A stretch of 27,983 bases of DNA, from contig DFTH01000006.1 in NCBI GenBank assembly GCA_002379425.1, positions 1 to 27,983 on the forward strand, read 5' to 3'. Positions 7,890 to 14,070 of the stretch are shown piece after piece. Numbering within the stretch: position 1 is the stretch's first letter; each line of letters opens with the position of its first letter. The notes under the pieces were generated by a model. It did not search any database, was not told the DNA's origin, and was given only the letters and a program-made list of their open reading frames with translations. The DNA is from Prevotella sp. UBA4217 (GTDB taxonomy: Bacteria; Bacteroidota; Bacteroidia; Bacteroidales; Bacteroidaceae). The translations under genes and the position numbers were made by a program.

Positions 7890-10171
7890 TAAGAGACGAT
7901 CTTACTGCTTGTGGCGTTGCTGCTGTCGTACCAGTCGATGGCAGTCTGGGTGTTGGCTGCCCAGTTGCTGAACTGCGGGTAGGCCACACCGATATTGTTG
8001 CCCTCGGAGGGCCAGAAGAATTTGCCTGAAGGATTGCCATTGACCACTATATAGAGCGGGGCCTCACCCTGTAGGGCGGGCTGTGACTCTGTCGTGACGG
8101 TGCCGTTCTCGTCTTCCACGCTCAGGGAGAAGCCGAGGGCATCTGTACGGAAGCCACCGTTAGTGAAGGTGATGTCGTCCAGTTTGCGGAACAGGCGGCT
8201 GACGGAGGTGACGTTGATGGGTGAGGTGACGGCGGTGCCGATGGCGCTATGTACCTCGTCGCCGAAGGGTGCTCCGTCGTAGAGCACGGTGGTCTTCACC
8301 GTGTTGCCCACGCACATCACCTGTACGCTGGTGAGGAAGGTGCCGTCGCCATTGTCGATGGGGGTGTTGACACGGAGGACGACATCATTGTAGTCGAAGT
8401 CCTTCGTGGATGACTCCAGCGTCTCGAAGAGATAGAAGACACAGCCGATAGCGGGGGTAGAGCCCGTCTCTGCACTGTTGAAGGTGGCATGGCCGGCATG
8501 GTTGTACGATGGCGAGGTGCTGTAGGTGCAGGTCTGGCGACTGCTCTCCACGCCTGTCGCTGCGGAACCGTTCCATACGAGAGCGTATTTCCCTCCATCC
8601 TGGCTCACGAGGTAGTTACCTGCGTCGAGCAGTTTCCCTTCATAGCCGTTGAACCAGTAGTAGAGCATGCGGAGGTTCTGGTAGCCGGAGAAACTCTCCA
8701 GTAACTTGCCGACGCCCATGACGCGCTTGTCACTGTCCCATGCGTTGATGGCCCCGTTGTTGAAGATAGTGGGGAAAGTGCTGGGAAGGATCAGTTCGAC
8801 ATGGTCGAGCAGATAGGTGTCTGCCACGCCTTCGGTCGTCACACAGTTGGTGCAGCGGTTGACCTTGAAGATGGCATTGGCCTTGAAGTTGGCATCGGCA
8901 GGCCCCTGTACCCCGAAGTTGTCGATGCTCACGTCACCCAGGCAGTTCATGTAGGCGGCATTGCCCATGTAGAGCACCTTGCCGCCCGAGGCATCGCCGT
9001 TCAGGGTGAGCGACGTGCACTCGGTATAACTGCCGTCGTCCATCCTGGAAGTGCCGTTCAGCGTCAGTCCGCCGTTGATTTTCAGATAGCCGGCATTGTC
9101 GATGGACAGTTCATCGCCGATAATCGCGGTGAGGTTGGCCACGCCGGCATTCACAAAGAGGCTCGACGCCCTGTCGTTGGCGGAGCAGACCAGTGCGGTA
9201 GAGGAGGCCCCCGTGGCCCCTATCGTGCCGCTGTTGTAGAGGGTGCCGCCATTCATACGGACATTCAGGCAGGTGATGGTACCGGCATTATAGCAGAAGG
9301 TGCCCTCGTTGGTGGAAAACTCCACTTCTCCGTCACCAACGATCTCTCCACCCGGGAGGACATAGATCAGGCCGCACTCCTCGTCGGCCAGTGGTGCGGA
9401 AGTGAGTCGGAAGCCATCAGGGACGACAAGCCTGCCGCCTTCACCCACGATGAGGACATTATTCCGGGACACCCGCTGGTTGAACGACAGGGTCCAGGTA
9501 GCGGTGACATAGACTGATTTCTTGTCGAACGTGCTCAGACTGGGTATGAAGCCTAAGAAGTCGGAACTGACGATATAGTGCACTTCTCCTTCGTAGTCGA
9601 TCTTTTCCTCGAGATTCCTTGGGTCGATGAGTTTTCCTGTGGTATAGTCCGATAGGTCGGGCATGACTCGGGCGGGAACGCTCCATCTGTTGTCCAGAGT
9701 GGGGGAGTAACTGGCCGTTTCCGACGGGCTCTTGCCAGAGAACGCGACTTCCGTCTCACCTTCACCGACGACGAAGGGCTTGCTGACGGCATGGCCCTGC
9801 TCATCATAGCAGGCGGCATAGAGGAGGGGCGTGTTGGCAGGACGGGCGATGCTGATGGTCTTCGACTCGCCGGATGCCAACTTGGCCATACCGATATAGG
9901 CGGCATTCGCATCGAGGATCAGGGGAGTCGTAGAGATATATACCGTGTAGGCTTTGTCGTTGTCGTAATCGACACTGACCTTGACGGAGGCATTGCCTAC
10001 CGTGCTCCAGTCCTGATGGCTGTCGATCGTCTTCCCGCCCATCACCAGGGCATTGAAATTATCGACGAACTTCTGTTCCTGGCTTGATTCTGTCACTCTT
10101 GAACAACTGACAACCGTTAAGCATAGGGATACAGCCACTACGCATTTTATCCAATTACTCCTTCTTTTCAT
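7886..10171 (-). CDS. LruC-domain lipoprotein with long repetitive beta-helix-like middle (copy D)
   Basis: 761 residues. Signal peptide with a VSC lipobox (Cys23). The N-terminal block is FVDNFNALVMGG...SHQDW (35-55). Residues of roughly 210-470 are rich in Gly/Asn turns and short strands (NSGTIGATG, NNGAINAW and similar), suggesting a right-handed beta-helix or stacked-sheet stalk; this is an inference from composition. The LruC core DFDYNDVVLRV begins at 591 and the shared C-terminal block is WPSEGNNIGVAYPQF...DWY (720-748). The ATG is only 18 bases behind the tRNA-Met gene, and no separate promoter fits in that gap, so it is probably transcribed from the tRNA promoter. Its stop overlaps that of the convergent copy C, with no hairpin between them. 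Confidence 0.87.
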   Translation of the reverse strand: MKRRSNWIKCVVAVSLCLTVVSCSRVTESSQEQKFVDNFNALVMGGKTIDSHQDWSTVGNASVKVSVDYDNDKAYTVYISTTPLILDANAAYIGMAKLASGESKTISIARPANTPLLYAACYDEQGHAVSKPFVVGEGETEVAFSGKSPSETASYSPTLDNRWSVPARVMPDLSDYTTGKLIDPRNLEEKIDYEGEVHYIVSSDFLGFIPSLSTFDKKSVYVTATWTLSFNQRVSRNNVLIVGEGGRLVVPDGFRLTSAPLADEECGLIYVLPGGEIVGDGEVEFSTNEGTFCYNAGTITCLNVRMNGGTLYNSGTIGATGASSTALVCSANDRASSLFVNAGVANLTAIIGDELSIDNAGYLKINGGLTLNGTSRMDDGSYTECTSLTLNGDASGGKVLYMGNAAYMNCLGDVSIDNFGVQGPADANFKANAIFKVNRCTNCVTTEGVADTYLLDHVELILPSTFPTIFNNGAINAWDSDKRVMGVGKLLESFSGYQNLRMLYYWFNGYEGKLLDAGNYLVSQDGGKYALVWNGSAATGVESSRQTCTYSTSPSYNHAGHATFNSAETGSTPAIGCVFYLFETLESSTKDFDYNDVVLRVNTPIDNGDGTFLTSVQVMCVGNTVKTTVLYDGAPFGDEVHSAIGTAVTSPINVTSVSRLFRKLDDITFTNGGFRTDALGFSLSVEDENGTVTTESQPALQGEAPLYIVVNGNPSGKFFWPSEGNNIGVAYPQFSNWAANTQTAIDWYDSSNATSSKIVSY

Positions 10172-10189
10172 AAAATGTAGAAAGTGTAG

Positions 10190-10263
10190 TGGACCAGCCA
10201 GGGCTTGAACCTGGGACCTCCAGATTATGAGTCTGTTGCTCTAACCAACTGAGCTACAAGTCC
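10190..10263 (-). tRNA. tRNA-Met(CAT)
   Basis: 74 bases fold as a cloverleaf: acceptor GGACTTG with CTGGTCC (one T-T mismatch), a D-arm with AGCTCAGTTGGTTAGAGC, an anticodon loop CTCATAA giving CAT, a GGTTCAAGC T-arm and discriminator A. CCA is not encoded. Elongator methionine is likelier than initiator. A CAT anticodon could also be the lysidine-modified isoleucine tRNA, which sequence reading alone cannot exclude. Confidence 0.93.
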
Positions 10264-10276
10264 GGGATTTGGGATG

Positions 10277-10308
10277 CAAAGATACGGTAAAAACCTTAAA
10301 TATCCAAA
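10277..10308 (-). promoter_or_regulatory. Promoter of tRNA-Met, probably also of LruC copy D
   Basis: TTTG (10305-10308), 20 bases, TATCTTTG (10277-10284) on the minus strand, 13 bases before the tRNA 5' end. It is back to back with the ribF promoter: the two -33 elements bracket one T-run at 10305-10317. Confidence 0.8.
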
Positions 10309-10313
10309 TTTTT

Positions 10314-10346
10314 TTTGTGAAAACAGCGAAAAATGCTTAACTTTGT
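10314..10346 (+). promoter_or_regulatory. Promoter of ribF with almost no leader
   Basis: TTTG (10314-10317), 21 bases, TAACTTTG (10339-10346). Only six bases separate the -7 box from the ribF ATG at 10353, so transcription should begin at or next to the start codon, giving a leaderless or near-leaderless mRNA. Confidence 0.65.
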
Positions 10347-10352
10347 GCGCTC

Positions 10353-11291
10353 ATGGAGAAATTTTACCTTAATCAGTGCCCAGAACGGCCCAAAGCCTGC
10401 GTGGCGACAGTCGGTATGTTCGACGGTGTGCACCTCGGCCATCAGCATGTGATCGGACAGGTGGTGGACAAGGCCCGCGAGATGGGGCTGGCCTCGACGG
10501 TCATCACCTTTGACAGACCGCCCCGGCAGGTACTTGACCCGTCGTTTCACCCGCAGTTGTTGACAACCCTGGCAGAGAAAGAGTCCATCATCGCACAGTT
10601 GGGGGTTGATCAACTCGTCGTGCTGCCATTTACACTGGAGATGGCTGGCCTGTCGGCACAGGTGTTTATGAAGCAGGTTCTCAGGGAGCAACTGCAGGTC
10701 GAGGTGCTTGTCACGGGTTATGACAACCGGTTCGGCCACGACCGTACGGAAGGTTTCGAGGATTATGTGCGTTACGGGCATGAGATGGGTATGCAGGTGT
10801 TCCGTGGCGATGCTGCCATGATGGATGACGGCCGCGAGCCCGTCAGTTCATCCGTTATCCGGCGACTGCTGGCAGTGGATGGGCGCGTGGATCTGATGCC
10901 ACATTACCTGACGCGCCTGTATCAGTTGCGCGGACAGGTGGCGGCCGGCGAGCATATTGGTCACCGTCTGGGCTATCCCACGGCCAATCTGGAGCCCGAT
11001 GCCGCCGACAAACTCATCCCGGCGCCTGGGGTCTATGCCGTCTGGGCATCCCTGGAGGGAGACCAGCAGCCAAGGGCGGCCATGATGAACATCGGGACGC
11101 GTCCGACATTTCATGGTAACCGACAGACACTGGAGGTGAATATCCTTGGTTACAGCGGCGACCTCTATGGGCAGTTGGTGTCCGTGGCATTCGTGAAGAG
11201 ACTGCGGGCGGAACGCCGGTTTGAGTCGCCGGAGGCCCTCACAGCCCAACTGGATAATGATCGAGAACAAGTAAAACAACTATTAGGATGA
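10353..11291 (+). CDS. ribF: Bifunctional riboflavin kinase/FAD synthetase
   Basis: 312 residues, the normal length. It phosphorylates riboflavin to FMN and adenylates FMN to FAD in the cytoplasm. The N-terminal nucleotidyltransferase domain has GMFDGVHLGH (21-30) with the HxGH-type motif and SSSVIRRLL near 165. The C-terminal kinase domain has GHRLGYPTANL, PGVYAV, MNIGTRPTF and EVNIL. The last four bases ATGA overlap the start of the CPBP gene, so the two are translationally coupled. The ATG at 10353 is the only sensible start and sits right after the promoter. Confidence 0.97.
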   Translation: MEKFYLNQCPERPKACVATVGMFDGVHLGHQHVIGQVVDKAREMGLASTVITFDRPPRQVLDPSFHPQLLTTLAEKESIIAQLGVDQLVVLPFTLEMAGLSAQVFMKQVLREQLQVEVLVTGYDNRFGHDRTEGFEDYVRYGHEMGMQVFRGDAAMMDDGREPVSSSVIRRLLAVDGRVDLMPHYLTRLYQLRGQVAAGEHIGHRLGYPTANLEPDAADKLIPAPGVYAVWASLEGDQQPRAAMMNIGTRPTFHGNRQTLEVNILGYSGDLYGQLVSVAFVKRLRAERRFESPEALTAQLDNDREQVKQLLG

Positions 11292-12043
11292 AAAAAGCAT
11301 TGACTTATACGTTGGTATTCGTAGGCATACAATTGTTGGCTGGCGGACTGGTGTCGCTGGCCTGTGAACTGCTGATGGGAAAGGGTGAACAGGATGCGGT
11401 AACGCTGATTGCCACCACGGCCGTGGCTGGCATCGTGACCATCGTCGTCTTCCTGGCGGCGAAATGGGCGGTGGTGTCGCGCCACTGGGTGCAGACCCGA
11501 CCCTGGTTCGCTTTGTTCTGGTGTGTCCTGGCAGCCCTGGGAGTGCTGATCCCGTCATCGTGGCTGCAGGAGCAGATGCCCGAACTGCCGAACATTGCAG
11601 AAGAGGCCTTCGACATCATCCTCAAGGACCGGTGGGGCTATTTCGTCGTAGGACTGTTAGCGCCTCTGTCTGAAGAGTTGGTGTTCCGTGGAGCCATACT
11701 GCGGGCCTTGTTGCAGTGGAGACCGAATCCATGGGTGGGCATCTGTATCTCAGCCTTGCTCTTTGCCATGATACATTTAAACCCTGCGCAGATGCCTCAT
11801 GCCTTCATGATCGGCCTGCTGCTCGGCTGGCTGTACTACCGCACGGACAGCATCGTGCCTGGTGTGGTATATCACTGGGTGAACAATACGGTGGCATACG
11901 TGCTCTATAATTTCTACCCCGACCCGAACATGACATTGCTCGACCTCTTCGGCAGTCAGCGCACGGTACTGCTGGCATTGCTTTTCTCACTTTGTATCTT
12001 CCTGCCTGCACTCTACCAATTGAACCTGCGGCTGAAGAAATAG
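11288..12043 (+). CDS. CPBP-family intramembrane metalloprotease (Abi/CaaX-type)
   Basis: 251 residues with several hydrophobic segments (about 5-30, 37-57, 72-90, 117-127, 150-163, 172-185, 228-246). The three family motifs are present: EELVFR (Glu129, Glu130, Arg134), FAMIH (His163) and HWVNN (His196, Asn200). CPBP proteins are glutamic-type intramembrane endopeptidases related to Rce1; in bacteria they act in peptide maturation, self-immunity or unknown processing. The start overlaps the ribF stop (ATGA), and a strong terminator follows, so this is a two-gene operon. Nothing nearby, such as a bacteriocin gene, suggests a substrate. Confidence 0.92.
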   Translation: MKKALTYTLVFVGIQLLAGGLVSLACELLMGKGEQDAVTLIATTAVAGIVTIVVFLAAKWAVVSRHWVQTRPWFALFWCVLAALGVLIPSSWLQEQMPELPNIAEEAFDIILKDRWGYFVVGLLAPLSEELVFRGAILRALLQWRPNPWVGICISALLFAMIHLNPAQMPHAFMIGLLLGWLYYRTDSIVPGVVYHWVNNTVAYVLYNFYPDPNMTLLDLFGSQRTVLLALLFSLCIFLPALYQLNLRLKK

Positions 12044-12051
12044 ACTAACAG

Positions 12052-12078
12052 AAAGGGCTGCCATCGGGCAGCCCTTTT
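12052..12078 (+). terminator. Rho-independent terminator of ribF-CPBP operon
   Basis: Perfect 11-bp stem AAAGGGCTGCC/GGCAGCCCTTT with an ATCG loop, running into a short T-run, nine bases after the CPBP stop. The stem is A-rich on the opposite side, so it may work on both strands, but no minus-strand gene ends against it closely. Confidence 0.92.
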
Positions 12079-12179
12079 CTCTAAGTTAGTATCTTTAAAA
12101 TTTGAGAGACGGAAACTTCCCAGTTTCCTTTAGTGTGTTAGAAATGGATTATTTATTATATAGAAAGCATAGAAAATAG

Positions 12180-12659
12180 TCATTCCAGATAGGTGGAGTT
12201 CTCCGTGGAAGCCGCCTTGATACTGTCGGTGATATTCTCCGCCTGAATCGTGTTCAGCACGTTGACAGTGTCGGCATCGTGTTCATGAAACTTCGTATAT
12301 GCATCCTTCGGATCGTCCCATCCCCATTCCCATGGTGCCTGGGCAGCGTTGCCCAGCGTCAGGAGGATGGCCACGATGGCAGCAGCCCTGAACAGGGGCA
12401 TCAGCCGGTCCTTCAGTGTGACGATCTCTGCCTTTGGAGCCTCTCCGATCTTCTCCAGGATGCGCTCGTCGAAATCCTCACCCAGTGGCTCCTCCTGCTC
12501 TGTCTGGCAGACAAAGAGGTCGCGGTATCTCCAGAGATGCTCAGGGATATCGGGGGATGCGGGCTGGCTGAAGAAGGTACGGAGGATAGCCTCTTCCTGC
12601 AGTGTGGTCTCACACTGCCAGTAGCGCTCCAAGAGTTGTTCGATGTATTTATAGTCCAT
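12180..12659 (-). CDS. Small single-pass membrane protein, probable partner (anti-sigma-like) of the ECF sigma factor
   Basis: 159 residues from the ATG at 12659; an ATG at 12674 is less likely. The start MDYKYIEQLLERYW overlaps the end of the sigma-factor gene by 11 bases, so translation is coupled. An acidic, helical N-terminal half (residues 1-75) precedes LKDRLMPLFRAA and one hydrophobic segment (about 86-104), followed by a short Trp-rich, then acidic, extracytoplasmic tail. No HxxxCxxC zinc anti-sigma motif is seen. Position and topology (cytoplasmic domain, one membrane span, short periplasmic tail) fit an anti-sigma factor of a type common behind ECF genes in Prevotella and Bacteroides. 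That role is inferred; no catalytic motif is present. Confidence 0.75.
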   Translation of the reverse strand: MDYKYIEQLLERYWQCETTLQEEAILRTFFSQPASPDIPEHLWRYRDLFVCQTEQEEPLGEDFDERILEKIGEAPKAEIVTLKDRLMPLFRAAAIVAILLTLGNAAQAPWEWGWDDPKDAYTKFHEHDADTVNVLNTIQAENITDSIKAASTENSTYLE

Positions 12660-13167
12660 ATTTCTCTGTTTCAAGATATTTCTGTCGGAGTGCCTGCCGG
12701 GCGCGGAAGATATTCACCTTTACCTGTTCTTCGCTGATGGCCATGATGGCGGCGATCTCCTTATAACTTTTTCCTTCAAAGTCACGCAACTGTACGACGC
12801 TGCGCTGTTTTTCTGGAAGGCTCTCGATGAGGCGGCGGATCAGTGCGATACGGTCTCGCTGCATGGCCTGCTCCTCAGGGTTGGATGAGTAACTGCGGTC
12901 AGGGGTATCGTGCACTCCCTCGTCGAGACTCTGGTTCTGCCCCTCCATCCTGCGCATCTTGTCGAGTGCGAGGTTTCGGCAAATGGTGAGACAGAAGGCT
13001 TCGATGGATTCTATCTCGTCCCACTGGTCTCGCCTGTTCCAGACCTTGATCATTGTCTCCTGTACGACATCTTCCGCTTCTGCCGGGTTGAGGGTGATGC
13101 GGAGGGCAAGCCTGTATAACTCGTTCTTCAGCGGAAGGATATCGTTTCTGAAGTTGATCTTTTTCAT
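12649..13167 (-). CDS. ECF-type RNA polymerase sigma factor
   Basis: 172 residues from MKKINFRND. Region 2 covers about 15-75 (LALRITLNPAEAEDVVQE, then FCLTICRNLALDKMRR). Region 4 covers about 115-165, with LPEKQRSVVQLRDFEG and a helix-turn-helix SYKEIAAIMAISEEQVKV. Regions 1 and 3 are absent, as in ECF sigma factors. An upstream GTG at 13239 keeps the frame open, but the residues it adds read through a palindrome, so ATG 13167 is preferred. The next gene (12180-12659) overlaps its end and is the likely regulator. A -7-like TAACTTTT at 13200-13207 departs from the housekeeping consensus in its last base. Confidence 0.93.
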   Translation of the reverse strand: MKKINFRNDILPLKNELYRLALRITLNPAEAEDVVQETMIKVWNRRDQWDEIESIEAFCLTICRNLALDKMRRMEGQNQSLDEGVHDTPDRSYSSNPEEQAMQRDRIALIRRLIESLPEKQRSVVQLRDFEGKSYKEIAAIMAISEEQVKVNIFRARQALRQKYLETEKYGL

Positions 13168-13208
13168 CCTCTCTGTAATGTAAGACGATTGGGACAAGGA
13201 AAAGTTAC

Positions 13209-13240
13209 AGTGAAGAGCGATTTTTTTTTCGCTCTTCACT
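13209..13240. repeat. 12-bp perfect inverted repeat with an eight-base homopolymer loop
   Basis: AGTGAAGAGCGA at 13209-13220 is the exact reverse complement of 13229-13240, with eight T (eight A on the minus strand) between. It overlaps the argB stop codon at 13239-13241 and lies upstream of the sigma-factor gene. It may be an argB terminator, although no T-run follows it on the minus strand, or a regulatory hairpin. Confidence 0.75.
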
Positions 13241-14015
13241 ATTTTCGTATCACCGTACCATGCTGTCCGTCGATGGCGGTGGCGAGGGTGATGATGACAC
13301 GGCCGACACCTGCGTCGATGGCAGCGAGGGCGTTCTCAATCTTCGGAAGCATCCCGCCACTGATGGTGCCGTCGGCCTTGTATCTTAAGAAGTCTGCGTG
13401 CGTGATGGATGGGATGACGCTATCGTCGTCATCGGGATTGCTGAGCACTCCTTTCTTCTCAAAGGAGAAGATAAGGGTGACGTCGTAGTAGGGAGCCAGT
13501 GCCTTGGCGGTCTCAGAGGCGATGGTGTCGGCATTGGTATTGAGGATATGGCCTTCGCCATCGTGGGTCAGTGGTGCCATCACGGGGGTGATACCCTCCT
13601 CGATAAGACGGCTGAGCATCTGACCGTCAGCCTGATCCACGTCGCCCACGAAGCCATAGTCGATACCATCCTTGAGGGGTCGTCTATGACTGCGGATGAC
13701 ATTGATGTCGGCGCCCGTGAGGCCTAAGGCATTCACGCCGTTGGCCTGCAGACGTGCCACGAGATTCTTGTTCACCAGTCCGCCATAGACCATCGTGACG
13801 ACATTGAGCATATCGGCATCGGTGATGCGACGGCCGTTCACCATCCTCGACTCGATACCGAGTTGGGAGGCGACCTGTGTGGCACGGCGACCTCCGCCAT
13901 GGACGAGGACCTTACGCCCCTCGATGGCACTGAAGTCCTTCAGGAGTTGTGCGAGTTGGGCCTCGTCTTCAACGACCGCCCCACCGACCTTTACTATCGT
14001 CAGTCTTTCTTTCAT
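13239..14015 (-). CDS. argB: Acetylglutamate kinase family protein
   Basis: 258 residues, usual length. It phosphorylates N-acetylglutamate (N-succinylglutamate in some Bacteroidetes) in arginine biosynthesis. The amino-acid-kinase fold is visible as IVKVGGAVVED near the N-terminus (first Lys of the ATP site), VLVHGGGRRATQ with the Gly-rich loop, VNGRRITD for substrate binding, LNTNADTIASE, and GGMLPKIENALAAIDAG near the C-terminus. The arginine-binding N-terminal helix of feedback-inhibited forms is not seen. It follows speA with a 43-base gap that holds an 18-bp tandem repeat. Whether the substrate is the acetyl or succinyl form cannot be read from the sequence. Confidence 0.92.
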   Translation of the reverse strand: MKERLTIVKVGGAVVEDEAQLAQLLKDFSAIEGRKVLVHGGGRRATQVASQLGIESRMVNGRRITDADMLNVVTMVYGGLVNKNLVARLQANGVNALGLTGADINVIRSHRRPLKDGIDYGFVGDVDQADGQMLSRLIEEGITPVMAPLTHDGEGHILNTNADTIASETAKALAPYYDVTLIFSFEKKGVLSNPDDDDSVIPSITHADFLRYKADGTISGGMLPKIENALAAIDAGVGRVIITLATAIDGQHGTVIRK

Positions 14016-14034
14016 ATTTCTTATTTTCTAGTCG

Positions 14035-14070
14035 TCCTAGTCATTCTAGATATCCTAGTCATTCTAGGTA
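14035..14070. repeat. Tandem 18-bp repeat between speA and argB, rich in CTAG
   Basis: Two 18-base units, TCCTAGTCATTCTAGATA and TCCTAGTCATTCTAGGTA (14035-14052 and 14053-14070), with a partial third before them (TCTAGTCG, 14028-14035). The second unit covers the last codons and stop of speA. CTAG is normally scarce in bacterial DNA, yet it occurs five times here. Confidence 0.75.

Noticed and set aside
7823..9912. Long plus- and minus-strand frames opposite LruC copy D
   Set aside because: Shadows of the GC-rich coding strand; they have no start context, signal peptide or family motif.
12111..12127. Small hairpin GGAAAC/GTTTCC after the ribF-CPBP terminator
   Set aside because: Only six base pairs with no T-run; a strong terminator already lies 35 bases before it.
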